Assembly (NCBI RefSeq): GCF_016864375.1
Contig: NZ_CP069356.1
Span: 682,001-746,000 of the forward strand
Direction: 5' to 3'
DNA length: 64,000 bases
From: Microvirga sp. VF16
Lineage (GTDB): Bacteria > Pseudomonadota > Alphaproteobacteria > Rhizobiales > Beijerinckiaceae
Part shown: positions 33,084 to 41,385 of the stretch, in pieces
How the letters are laid out: every line of letters begins with the position of its first letter
How positions within the stretch are numbered: position 1 is the first letter of the stretch
The notes under the pieces: generated by a model
The model's database searches: none
Seen by the model: the letters and a program-made list of their open reading frames with translations, nothing else
What the model was told of the DNA's origin: nothing
Made by a program: the position numbers and the translations under genes

Positions 33084-33770
33084 AGGCGTTTATCGACGAG
33101 CATCGTGAGATCTACGGGGTCGAGCCGATCTGCCGTGTGCTGCCGATCGCCCCGTCGACCTACCATGAGCACGCCGCCCGCAAGGCCAATCCCGGCCGCA
33201 GACCGGCCCGCGAGCGCCGGGACGCCGCACTGTGCCGGGAGATCCGCCGGGTCTTTGCGGCAAACTTCGGCGTTTATGGCGTCCGCAAGGTCTGGCGCCA
33301 GCTGCAGCGTGAGGGCATCGATGTGGCGCGCTGCACGGTCGCCCGGCTGATGCGACAGATGGGCCTCCAAGGGGTGGTTCGCGGCAAGAGCATCAGGACG
33401 ACCGTCAGCGATGGCGCAGCCCCATGCCCGCGTGACCAAGTCAACCGACAGTTCACGGCGCCGCGGCCGAATGCCCTGTGGGTCAGCGACTTCACCTTTG
33501 TCGCGACCTGGTCGGGCTTCGTCTCTGTCGCCTTCGTGATCGATGCCTTCGCCCGCCGGATCGTGGGCTGGCGGGTGTCACGCTCGGCCCGGGCCGAGTT
33601 CGTGCTCGATGCCCTGGAGCAGGCCCTCCATGACCGGCAGCCCTGGCGAACCGACCTCATTCACCACTCCGACAGTCAGGGGAGTTCAATACGTGTCGAT
33701 CAAGTACACCGAGCGCCTTGCCGAGGCGGGGATTGAACCATCCGTCGGCAGTGTTGGCGACTCGTACGAC
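33080..33770 (+). pseudogene. IS3-family OrfB transposase, frameshifted and truncated
   Basis: The rve/DDE core is visible with NALWVSDFTFVATWSGF (first Asp) and LIHHSDSQG (second Asp region). The frame shifts near 33678, and the continuation VQYVSIKYTERLAEAGIEPSVGSVGDSYD is in another frame. Family members continue NALAETINGLYKAEV with the catalytic Glu; here the sequence leaves the family at base 33771. The enzyme is dead. Confidence 0.85.
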
Positions 33771-33923
33771 TGTGAGAATGTGAGAGCCGCTCGGAAGGCC
33801 TGACCCTTCGTACGATTGACTGCGTGTCATTGCATTGACGTGTCGGTCCTCCGGGCGGCACCTGACGGTCTGCTGTCGCGTGACTTGATAGGAGCTTGAG
33901 GGTCTCGTCCCATCACAGTCCTG

Positions 33924-33960
33924 TCCGCTCGCAGGAACCTGACAGGTTCCTGCGAGCGGA
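33924..33960. repeat. Perfect 18-bp inverted repeat before an IS110 gene
   Basis: The arms TCCGCTCGCAGGAACCTG (33924-33941) and CAGGTTCCTGCGAGCGGA (33943-33960) are exact reverse complements separated by one A, nine bases before the transposase start. It lies in the upstream non-coding end where IS110-group elements encode their bridge RNA. It could be part of that RNA, a subterminal site or a translational block. Confidence 0.85.
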
Positions 33961-33969
33961 GGACGAGGA

Positions 33970-34509
33970 ATGCGCATGACTGATCCTGCTGAGATCATCA
34001 TCGGCATTGACACTCACAAGGAGGCCCACGCCGCTGTCGCCATCAACGGGCTGGGAGCCCGCCTTGGGGCAATGACCCTGCTGGCGAGCAGCAGAGGCTA
34101 TCACGAGATGGAGAGCTGGGCTCAATCCTTGGGTCCCGTTCGCGCCTTCGGGATCGAGGGGACAGGCTCTTATGGGGCTGGCCTGGCACGCTTCCTGCAG
34201 GAGAGAGGCCACAATGTCATCGAGGTCAACCGCCCCAATCGCCAGATCCGGCACCAGCATGGCAAGAATGACCCGCTTGACGCTGAGAACGCGGCCCGCG
34301 CCGTTCTCAGTGGCCAGGCAAGGGCGGCTCCGAAGTCGGGCACCAGCTCCGTGGAAATGATCCGCCATCTCAAGGTGGCGCGAGACACCGCCGTCAAGAG
34401 CCGCACCCAGGCGATGGTCACCCTCAAGACGATCATCGTCAATGCTCCCGCTGCCTTGCGCGAGAGCCTTGACGGCCTCACCGGCAAAATGACCCTGATC
34501 CGCCATTTA
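33970..34509 (+). pseudogene. IS110-family transposase, N-terminal part
   Basis: The RuvC-like DEDD domain is intact: EIIIGIDTHKEAHAAVAING, FGIEGTGSYGAGLARFL, NRQIRHQHGKNDPLDAENAARAVLSG. The coiled linker with TQAMVTLKTIIV follows. The gene is cut at codon 180 by the IS630 left end; the open frame runs on to 34563 through foreign sequence. The C-terminal catalytic-Ser domain is absent. Confidence 0.85.
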
Positions 34510-34516
34510 ATGATCT

Positions 34517-35175
34517 TCACGGAAGACCTGCAACAGAGAGACCCGCGTGCCGAAAGAAGCTGACGATCATTTCGGGTTGACGTTGCAAGCGACAGAATTC
34601 ACGGCGGGCCAGGCGGTGCAGATCGGCGACCGATCCAGGTAGCGCGTTCGCCATGGCGCACTTGACGAGGGCATTGCATTGCTCCTCCGGATTGAGCTCT
34701 GGTGCATAGGCCGGCAGATGGGCCACTGCATAGTCCTGCGGGTGTTCCGCAATGAAGGCGGTGGTTGCTCGCGAGCGGTGGGCATTCAGCCGATCCCAAA
34801 CCACCAGCAGCGGTGTGCCGACCTTTCGCCGGAAGAAGCGCAGGGCCAGGATGACACAGCGGCTTGAGACGCTGGTGCGGAAGTGGCGGGCATAGAGCCG
34901 CCCGTCCGGCGTGATCGCCACGATGCTCGACACCTCGCGCCGCTTGCTCACCCGCCGCAGCACCGGGGTCAGCCCGCGCCGCGCCCAGGTCGTGGCCGGC
35001 CGGATCCGGAAGCTGTGGCCTGTCTCATCCACGAGCAGGAGGGTCCGGCGCTCCCGGCGCACCTTTTTTTGAGCGCCACCCACTCGCGCTTGGGCCGACC
35101 GCGATCACGAGGTCGTCGCGTTCCTTGGCCCGTGTGGCTGGGCGCTGCACGCTGAAGCCGTGCGCCTTGAGCGGC
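34517..35175 (-). pseudogene. IS630-family transposase, C-terminal part, with two 1-base deletions
   Basis: The DDE core is visible: TLLLVDETGHSF (Asp 1), LLVVWDRLNAHRS (Asp 2) and LPAYAPELNPEEQ (Glu). The N-terminal side reads PLKAHGFSVQRPATRAKERDDLVIAV in a different frame. Two apparent single-base losses explain this: a T before GGCCC near 35095 (expected V-W-P-K-R-E-W) and one A of the A-run at 35064-35070 (expected LKKKVRRERRT). The gene is therefore inactive even before considering the IS21 insertion. Confidence 0.8.
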
Positions 35176-35257
35176 CGCTCTGTCAACGGGCGTTGAAGCT
35201 TCCGCATTTGTGGGCCTTCAATTTTCCCTACCTGATGGGTGGGGCTGTCTCCGGTGA

Positions 35258-36115
35258 TCAGCCGGTTGAATGATCCATCGATGTCCCTCCGGGTGGTCGG
35301 CCGCGGCGCTTTGGTGCCGGTGGCGGCGTGATCAGGGCTTTCGAACGCACGTGCTCAGGAACAAGCTCGGCATGCTGGCGCAGACGGTAGCTCGAGCCCT
35401 CGATCTGGATCACAACCGCATGGTGAAGAAGGCGATCCAACAGTGCCGTGGCCACAACGGGATCGCCGAACACCTCGCCCCATTCGGCAAATCCGCGGTT
35501 CGAGGTCAGGATCATGGCGCCTTTCTCATAGCGGGCGTTGACCAACTGGAAGAACAGATTGCCGCCCCCGGGTGTGACCGGCAGGTAACCGATCTCATCC
35601 ACCACGAGCAGCGCGGCCCGCGACAGAAAGCGGATGCGCTCGCGCAGTTGCCCCTCCCGTTCCGCCTTCGCCAAAGAGGCAACAATCTCCGCCAGGGTCG
35701 CAAAGTAGACGCTCTTGCCGGCTTTCACCGCCTCCACCGCCAGGGCTGTCGCGAGATGGCTTTTGCCCGTGCCGGGTGGCCCCAACAGATGAACCGCCTC
35801 GGCCCGGTCGATGAAGTTGAGCTCTGCCAGCGCCAGAATGCGACTGCGGTCGAGCGAGGGCTGGAAGGCGAAGTCGAAGCTCGCCAGGGTCTTGACCGTC
35901 GTCAGCCGCGCCATCAGCAGGGCCGCCTTGATGCGTCGGCTCTCCCGCAACGTGAGCTCTTCCAAAAGCAAGTGATCGAGCGCCTCGATCCCGTCGATCT
36001 CGCCCTGCTCGATGCGCCGCAGCGTCGCGTCGAGCATCTCCAGGGCGCGGGGCATCCGCAAGCCAACCAGGCTTCTCCGGATGCTCTCGAGAGTGGTGTG
36101 GCCATGGCCTGTCAT
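35258..36115 (-). CDS. istB: IS21 IstB ATPase
   Basis: 285-residue AAA+ helper protein. The IstB N-terminal helical domain is followed by the P-loop HLLGPPGTGKSHLATALA (about 109-126), Walker B LLVVDEIGYLP (about 169-179) and sensor-1 MILTSNRGFAEW. It should regulate target selection and stimulate the IstA transposase. It begins inside the end of istA (overlap of four bases), as usual for the family, and appears complete. Without intact IstA it cannot drive transposition of this copy but could act in trans. Confidence 0.93.
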   Translation of the reverse strand: MTGHGHTTLESIRRSLVGLRMPRALEMLDATLRRIEQGEIDGIEALDHLLLEELTLRESRRIKAALLMARLTTVKTLASFDFAFQPSLDRSRILALAELNFIDRAEAVHLLGPPGTGKSHLATALAVEAVKAGKSVYFATLAEIVASLAKAEREGQLRERIRFLSRAALLVVDEIGYLPVTPGGGNLFFQLVNARYEKGAMILTSNRGFAEWGEVFGDPVVATALLDRLLHHAVVIQIEGSSYRLRQHAELVPEHVRSKALITPPPAPKRRGRPPGGTSMDHSTG

Positions 36116-36673
36116 GCCCGGCCTCCCGTGGCGGCCAGATGATCCGCGACTGCCTGATAGAAGGCCAGCGAGCGACGTGCGACCTGATCACCCAGGCGCC
36201 CAACCACAATCGCCTCGGACGACGAGCGCGATGCCTTCGCGATAAACCCCTGGCGATGGGCTGGATCGACCCGCGACTGACGCCGCCCTTCGAGCACCGG
36301 ATGCTCGGCTACCCCCCGGCCCTGGTCGAGAATGCGGATCCGGTCGGGGAGTTGATGCACCTCGACGATGCGCCGGGTGCGATCCGGAACGCTGTAGTAA
36401 TTGCCGCCGATCGACACGAGTCCATCATGACTGACCCGGCGCTCGAGCTTGAGCAGGGCATCGAAGGGAAAGGCCGGCAGAGGCTGCAGCTCCGGCTGCT
36501 CAGCGGCAAAAGCCTCCGCGACGATCCGCTGGGTCGTGCCGTGCAGGCGGGCGTTGGCGACCGTGTCGAGCCAGTCGCGCAGTTGGGCGTTGAGGTCGTC
36601 GAGATTGCAAAAGCGGCGCGCCAGGAAGAAGTCCTGCCGGATGTAGCTGAAGGGCCGCTCGACCTTTCCCTTC
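36112..36673 (-). pseudogene. istA: IS21 IstA transposase, C-terminal part
   Basis: Reading the minus strand from about 36673 gives KGKVERPFSYIRQDFFLARRF, NLDDLNAQLRDWLDTVANARLHGTT and later SIGGNYYSVPDRTRRIVEVHQL, the second half of IstA including the catalytic-Glu region. It is separated from the N-terminal half (39996-40703) by the serine-recombinase element. A frame inconsistency between the two parts of this fragment cannot be excluded. Confidence 0.8.
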
Positions 36674-36728
36674 TTTCAAGTCCAGGACTGCAGTTCGTGC
36701 TGACACTCAAGCGCGTATAGAGTTCGAG

Positions 36729-36980
36729 GTCACGCACCCGTTCCATCCGTGGCGCGGCCAGCGCTTCGTGCTGTCGACCCGCAAGCAGAACTGGGGTGAG
36801 GACCGCGTCATGTTCTACGACGCGGAGGGACGGCTTCGTTCGCTGCTTGCGTCATGGACGGACGTCGCCGGACCCGATGTTTTCATTCAGGTCGCGGCCG
36901 GCAGGTCGTTTGTGCGTCCCGATGATCTGGCAACCTTGGCGGCGTTGATCGCGCAAATCGAGCGCAGCCATGGCGGCTGA
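36729..36980 (+). CDS. DUF5372-like accessory ORF
   Basis: The readable protein is VTHPFHPWRGQRFVLSTRK, QNWGEDRVMFYDAEGRLRSL, then SFVRPDDLATLAALIAQIERSHGG, a roughly 85-residue domain I associate with DUF5372 ORFs that accompany recombinases. The frame is open upstream of 36729 without an ATG or GTG, so the real start is unresolved. Initiation may be at a non-standard codon or supplied by the insertion site. It is the first gene of the recombinase element. Function is unknown; its constant association with a recombinase suggests an accessory role in transposition. Confidence 0.6.
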   Translation, partial: VTHPFHPWRGQRFVLSTRKQNWGEDRVMFYDAEGRLRSLLASWTDVAGPDVFIQVAAGRSFVRPDDLATLAALIAQIERSHGG

Positions 36981-37170
36981 CCGCGTGTCAGGCAATTTAT
37001 GCCGCATATGTCAAGCTAATTATGCCGCTGCATGCAGACGTTGCCGTCGGCCCTGGCCTCTGGTTTGCGTTAATTTCCGGCATTCGTTCCGTATGGTAGC
37101 AGCCTTCATTAGATTGACACGTTCTCTGCTAAGGCGTAATTTGGCTTACATAGAGGGAAGAGGCTATACC

Positions 37171-37620
37171 ATGCCCAACGAGACCAAACGCGATCGACTG
37201 CGCCATCTCGGAGCACTCAACCCTCGTCCCGAAGCTGTCCGCGCACCCTGGTTTCGTGAGTCCAGCTTCTTCGATCCTCTCGATCTCGTGCAGGTGAAGT
37301 ACGAGATGCTGCGTTACGTCCAGGAGGACGGCGTCACCAAGGCCGATGCCGCCGCGCTTTTCGGTCTGTCGCGGCCAACCTACTATCAGGCCGAGGCCGC
37401 GTTCGAACGCGAGGGCATCACCGGCCTGCTGCCACGCCCCCGGGGACCAAAGTCAGCCCACAAGCTCACCGCCGAGGTTATGCAGCTCATCGAGCAGAAC
37501 CAGCACGCGGGGGCCCCGTTGCAGGCACGATCCCTGGCGCAACTGCTGCATTCGACGCTCGGTATCAGTGTCCATCCCCGCAGCATCGAGCGCGCGATCG
37601 CCCGTAAAAAAAAACGGTGA
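37171..37620 (+). CDS. HTH protein of the recombinase element
   Basis: 149 residues from the ATG at 37171, which has a purine-rich ribosome-binding site (GAAGAGG) seven bases upstream. DPLDLVQVKYEMLRYVQEDGVTKADAAALFGLSRPTYYQAEAAFEREGITGLLPRPRGPK is a winged HTH of the type found in transposase N-termini, followed by a second helical domain (LTAEVMQLIEQNQ, LGISVHPRSIERAIARKKKR). It ends in nine consecutive A bases plus CGGTGA, a slippery-looking end directly before the next small ORF. It probably binds element ends. Confidence 0.75.
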   Translation: MPNETKRDRLRHLGALNPRPEAVRAPWFRESSFFDPLDLVQVKYEMLRYVQEDGVTKADAAALFGLSRPTYYQAEAAFEREGITGLLPRPRGPKSAHKLTAEVMQLIEQNQHAGAPLQARSLAQLLHSTLGISVHPRSIERAIARKKKR

Positions 37621-37912
37621 GACCCATGCGCGCATCCCGACACTGCCGCACGGCTGCAAGGATTGCTATGAGACGCTGCGCGCCGCCGTCTTGTGCGGTC
37701 AGGCCTGCGTCAAGGACATGGGCGCCATCGTTTTTCATGGCTTTTGGCAAGGGCTGGCGGTGCTGATCGCGGCTCCTCAGCCTCCCCCGCCGATCCATCG
37801 GCGGCCGGAACCACCGCCCACGGCTTCGGCGGCAGTGCACGATCGCCAGCTCGTGCATATGCTCGCCAACATGGTGCTGGCAGCAGAGACGCGAGGCAAT
37901 CATGTCTACTGA
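37601..37912 (+). CDS. Small protein of the recombinase element, start unresolved
   Basis: In the frame overlapping the end of the HTH gene the protein reads CKDCYETLRAAVLCGQACVKDMGAIVFHGFWQGLAVLIAA, then a Pro-rich linker and HDRQLVHMLANMVLAAETRGNHVY, overlapping the recombinase start by eleven bases. Comparable elements have a YExLRxAxL...GLAVxLRxGMAxW protein at this position, as far as I recall. No in-frame ATG/GTG precedes the conserved part after the HTH stop. Translation may come from +1 frameshifting on the A9 tract at 37606-37614 or from an upstream start inside the HTH gene. The given start marks the A-tract only. Confidence 0.5.
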   Translation, partial: PVKKNGETHARIPTLPHGCKDCYETLRAAVLCGQACVKDMGAIVFHGFWQGLAVLIAAPQPPPPIHRRPEPPPTASAAVHDRQLVHMLANMVLAAETRGNHVY

Positions 37913-39986
37913 TATTGCCATGAAGGTTGGCGCCGACCATCTGCGGCGTGATGCGTTCCTCTACGTGCGTCAGTCCTCTCTTCGTCAGGTGTTCGAGAAC
38001 ACCGAGAGCACCAAGCGGCAATACGCCTTGCGCGATCGCGCCGTGGCGCTAGGCTGGCCCATCGAACGTGTCCATGTCATCGATAGCGACCTGGGTCTCT
38101 CCGGCGCGCAGTCGCAGGACCGCGACGGCTTCCAGCACCTGGTGACCGAAGTGGCGATGGGGCATGCAGGGATCGTGCTGGGGCTGGAAGTGTCGCGCCT
38201 GGCACGCAACAATGCCGACTGGCACCGTCTCCTTGAGCTGGCTGCCATGTCGCGCACGCTCATCATGGACGAGGACGGCGTCTACGATCCGGCTTATTTC
38301 AACGATCGCATGCTGCTCGGGCTGAAGGGCACGATGAGCGAGGCCGAACTGCACATCCTGAAGTCGCGGCTGCAAGGCGGCATTCTCAACAAGGCACGCC
38401 GCGGCGAGCTCGAGATGCCGTTGCCGATCGGGTTGGTCTACACCCCTGACGCGCGGGTCGTGCTCGATCCCGACCGGCAGATCCAGGACACGGTGCGGCT
38501 CCTGTTCGATACCTTCCGCGAGACCGGCTCAGCCTGCGCTGTCGTGCGCCGCCTGCGGGGTGAGCAGATCCTCTTCCCCCGGCGGATCCGCCGCGGCATC
38601 GGCAAGGGCGACGTTCTGTGGAGCGAGATCGACCATTCCCGCGTACTCCAGATTCTGCACAACCCGCGATATGCCGGCGCGTTCGCTTATGGGCGCACGC
38701 GCACAGCCTACAATGCCAAGCTCAAGTCCGTGCAGCTGCGCGTGGCGAGATCCGATTGGCAGGTGCTTATACCCGAAGCCCACGAGGGCTACATTCCCTG
38801 GGCCGAGTACGAGCGCAATCAGACAGCCCTGGAACAGAACGCCGCCGGCTTTTCACCTGGCCTGCGTGGACGCATGCCTCGCCAAGGCAGCGGTCTGTTG
38901 CAGGGACGGCTGCTGTGCGGCCGCTGCGGTGCACGCATGCGGGTCCACTATGAGCCGTTCGAGGGGCGGCTGCGCCCGTATTATGTCTGCAACGAAGCGG
39001 TCGTGCGACACGCCGGCAAGCACTGCCAATGGGTGCGCGGCGCTCCGGTCGATGATGCGGTGAGCACGCTCCTGCTGGAGGCGATGGCGCCGGCGGCGAT
39101 CGATGTCGCGCTCGCCGTGCAGCAGGAGATCACCCAGCGCGTGGAGCAGGCTGCGGCGCTGCGCGGCACGCAGCTGCAACGCGCCCGCTATGAAGCTGAA
39201 CTGGCCCGCCGGCGCTACCTGAAGGTCGATCCGGACAACCGTCTGGTCGCCGACGCGCTGGAAGCCGACTGGAACGCACGGCTGCGTGACCTCGACGCAC
39301 TCCAGCGCACGCACGAGCGCCAGAACGAGGCCGACTGTTCGCTGCTGGACGAGCCAGCGCAGGAGCGCATCAGGGCGCTGGCCGCCGATTTCCCGCGCAT
39401 CTGGAATGACGAGCGCACCGGTGCCGTCGAACGCAAGCGCATGCTCGGCCTTCTCATCGATGACGTGACGCTGCTCGTCGACGAGCAGGTCAACATCCAT
39501 ATCCGTTGGCGCGGCGGGCGCACGCAGAGCCTGTCGGTGGCCAGACCACGGCCTATGTCAGTGATACGCAAGACGCCGGCAAAGGTCGTGGCGTTGATGA
39601 ACGAGCTGCTGGAGATCGCCAACGACCGGCAGATCGCCGCCCGTCTCAATGAACTCGGGCATCGCAACTGGCGCGGCGAACCCTTCACGCTGAAGAAGGT
39701 CATGCTGGTGCGCCGCACCTATGGCTTGAAGAGCCGGTACGAACGGCTGCGGGAGAGCGGCATGATCACCGGCGAAGAAGTAGCCCAGCAGCTCGGCGTG
39801 TGCGTCTCGACCGTTCACCAACTCGGGCGGAAGGGCATTCTCAAGCGCCATCGATACGCCACCAACCATCGATACTTGTACGAACCGCCGGGCAACGTCA
39901 GACTCGAAAAAGGTGCCGGCAGCCGATATGGTGGTCGTCCGCCCAGATTAATTGTCGCTCAACCACTCCAACAAGGTGCATCGTGA
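37902..39986 (+). CDS. Large serine recombinase
   Basis: A 694-residue recombinase. The resolvase domain (residues about 15-160) shows FLYVRQSSLRQV with the nucleophilic Ser, VIDSDLGLSGAQSQDRDGF, GLEVSRLARNNADWHRLLEL and RMLLGLKGTMSEAELHILKSRL. The recombinase domain follows, then a zinc ribbon (LLCGRCGARMRV ... YVCNEAVVRHAGKHCQWV), a coiled coil, and at the C-terminus an HTH with ITGEEVAQQLGVCVSTVHQLGRKGILKRHRY. The frame is full length and ends nine bases before the element boundary. It is the probable transposition enzyme of the element. Confidence 0.92.
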   Translation: MSTDIAMKVGADHLRRDAFLYVRQSSLRQVFENTESTKRQYALRDRAVALGWPIERVHVIDSDLGLSGAQSQDRDGFQHLVTEVAMGHAGIVLGLEVSRLARNNADWHRLLELAAMSRTLIMDEDGVYDPAYFNDRMLLGLKGTMSEAELHILKSRLQGGILNKARRGELEMPLPIGLVYTPDARVVLDPDRQIQDTVRLLFDTFRETGSACAVVRRLRGEQILFPRRIRRGIGKGDVLWSEIDHSRVLQILHNPRYAGAFAYGRTRTAYNAKLKSVQLRVARSDWQVLIPEAHEGYIPWAEYERNQTALEQNAAGFSPGLRGRMPRQGSGLLQGRLLCGRCGARMRVHYEPFEGRLRPYYVCNEAVVRHAGKHCQWVRGAPVDDAVSTLLLEAMAPAAIDVALAVQQEITQRVEQAAALRGTQLQRARYEAELARRRYLKVDPDNRLVADALEADWNARLRDLDALQRTHERQNEADCSLLDEPAQERIRALAADFPRIWNDERTGAVERKRMLGLLIDDVTLLVDEQVNIHIRWRGGRTQSLSVARPRPMSVIRKTPAKVVALMNELLEIANDRQIAARLNELGHRNWRGEPFTLKKVMLVRRTYGLKSRYERLRESGMITGEEVAQQLGVCVSTVHQLGRKGILKRHRYATNHRYLYEPPGNVRLEKGAGSRYGGRPPRLIVAQPLQQGAS

Positions 39987-39995
39987 TGCCTGCTC

Positions 39996-40703
39996 CTTCG
40001 TCTTGGCCCGGTACGGCCGGCAGGCTTTGGGCAGGAAGCCGTAGTGCTGCGCCATGCTCAGCAGCGCCCGGTTGTAGATGATATGGCCCTCGCCATCCTC
40101 GCCGGTCACCGCGGTCTTCATGCGGTCATAGAGGATCTCGAGCGGCACACCGCCGATGCTCTCGAAGGCCAGCATGTGACAGCGCAGCAGGGTCTGCAGA
40201 TCCTGATGCAGGACGAAGCGGGCGAAGATGTAGCGCGAGTGGCCGAGCACCAGGGAGAACAGCCAGACGACGCGGGTAATCTCCGGCTGGTCGGTGAAGA
40301 CGGTGACGAAGCGGGCGAAGTCGACCTGGGCCTGCTGGCCGGGAGGCGTCTCGAAGCGGATCTCGAAGGGCTTGGGCCGATCGGCCGGGCGGGTAGCAGA
40401 CAGGAAGCGCTTCACGGCCGTGTAGGCGCCCTCATACCCGCGCTCGCGGATCTCGCGGGTGAGCCGCACCGCGCTCAGGTCGGGAAAGGCCGTGACGCGC
40501 TCGCTCAGGTAATCGAGATACGGCGCCAGCTTGCCGGGGCGACCGGCCCGCCGTGGGCCGTAGAAGGGCGGCTCGAGGCCGCGGGCGATGTATTTGCGGA
40601 TGGTCTTGGGATCGCGGCCGGTGCGGCGGGCGATGGCTGAGATGGACAATCCCTGACGATGAAGGTCGAGGATCATAGGCACTTCTCCAAGCTGGATCAC
40701 CAT
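39996..40703 (-). pseudogene. istA: IS21 IstA transposase, N-terminal part
   Basis: From the ATG at 40703 (MVIQLGEVPMILDLHRQGLS) come the HTH (ISAIARRTGRDPKTIRKYI), the first Asp region (GQQAQVDFARFV) and EILYDRMKTAVTG with the second Asp, ending HYGFLPKACRPYRAKTK at the insertion point. The rest of the protein is the fragment at 36112-36673. An ATG at 40763 is possible but less typical. Confidence 0.88.
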
Positions 40704-40860
40704 CGCCGCTCCCGTCCGCATTGACATGGACAGGATCATCGGCGACGGCGGGAGCGCCTGCACGGCCGGAGCAGGTCTCAGGACGTGAAGGCAGGGGCAT
40801 CAGCTAGGGAATTTTCGAAGCCCACAATCAGGCAGTATTCACCGCCCTATGACACGCTCC

Positions 40861-41252
40861 AGGTAGCGCGGATGATAGTGAACCCCGAACTCGCGCTCGA
40901 TCAGGGCGGCGATGCGCTCAAGCGTCCAGCGCTCGGTGGCAAAGCCCGCCGCGATGGCACCTCGGTCCAGCAGCCGCCCCAAGCGGGTCCAGGCTTTCTC
41001 ATCCAGGCGGGGGAGCTGTCCTGGAATGGGGCGAGCTTGCAGGCCGTGCGGGCCCTCTTGGGCGAGGGTGGCCGCCCAGCGGCAGACACTGGCGCGGCTC
41101 ACCCCCAGCTGCCGGGCGATCTCGGCCTGGGAGAGCCGCCCCTGGCGCAACAGCGTCGCGCCTGCCAGACGCCGCTCCTCCATCTGCTCGGATGTCAAAT
41201 GCGTCGGGCGCCAAAAGTCGTCATCCATCGCGCACCTCACGAGGGTCGACAT
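40861..41252 (-). pseudogene. IS630-family transposase, N-terminal part
   Basis: The winged-HTH domain of the IS630 transposase reads EERRLAGATLLRQGRLSQAEIARQLGVSRASVCRWAATL, then a second HTH (WTLERIAALIEREFGVHYHPRYLER). It is joined on the other side of the IS21 to the DDE part at 34517-35175. Confidence 0.85.
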
Positions 41253-41287
41253 CGCCCTATGTTACACCACCTGCGTGAAGATCATTA

Positions 41288-41345
41288 GGTGGGGATGATC
41301 TAGTAATCAACATTGAACGCATCGACCTACCTGATGCATCGTTCG
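41288..41345 (+). pseudogene. Possible methyltransferase remnant
   Basis: GGDDLVINIERIDLPDASFDVII is typical of the segment around motif IV of class I SAM-dependent methyltransferases (D-L-P-x-x-x-x-D-V-V/I). It starts at the IS630 boundary and dies within 60 bp. It may be the host gene originally next to the nest, hinting that glycan genes once continued here. Confidence 0.35.
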
Positions 41346-41385
41346 ACGTGATTATCCGCTTTCGGATCTGGTCGACGCAAGGGGC

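Larger units (their letters stand above)
32704..33770 (+). mobile_element. IS3-family element, right part lost
   Basis: The left terminus is probably TGTCGAACCGCGCC at 32704, where IS110 copy 2 breaks off. It holds orfA (32757-33083) and a frameshifted orfB (33080-33770). The right part is replaced by the left end of IS110 copy 3 exactly after the GDSYD codons. Confidence 0.6.
33771..34509 (+). mobile_element. IS110-family element (copy 3), right part lost
   Basis: A different subgroup from copies 1 and 2. It has about 200 bp of non-coding left end (33771-33969) with a long hairpin, then the transposase gene, cut at 34509 by an IS630 insertion at a TA dinucleotide. The missing right part is not found beyond the IS630, so a deletion has occurred. 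Confidence 0.65.
36674..39995 (+). mobile_element. Serine-recombinase transposon-like element inserted in istA
   Basis: It lies exactly between the AKTK and KGKVERP codons of istA, with CTTC present at both junctions (36670-36673 and 39996-39999). It carries a DUF5372-like ORF, an HTH protein, a small protein and a large serine recombinase in one direction, with almost no other DNA. I recall similar gene sets next to one another in proteobacterial genomes, suggesting a self-contained mobile unit. No inverted terminal repeats are obvious, as expected for serine recombinases. Confidence 0.75.
35181..40855 (-). mobile_element. IS21-family element interrupted by a serine-recombinase element
   Basis: The terminal repeats start TGTCAACGGGCGTTGAAG (35181) and, on the other strand, TGTCATAGGGCGGTGAA (40855). 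Further matching blocks (TTGTGGGC, TTCCCTA-CTGATG) are internal. The 5-bp duplication CGCTC flanks it (35176-35180, 40856-40860). It holds istB (intact) and istA (split). Confidence 0.9.
34510..41285 (-). mobile_element. IS630-family element carrying nested IS21 and recombinase element
   Basis: The ends read ATGATCTTCACG at 34510 and CGTGAAGATCAT up to 41285, exact inverted repeats, flanked by TA on both sides (34508-34509 and 41286-41287), as expected for IS630/Tc1-mariner insertion. The transposase gene is split by an IS21 insertion at 35181-40855. Removing that insertion and one CGCTC rejoins RYLERPLKAHGFSVQRPATRAKERDD in frame. Confidence 0.85.
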
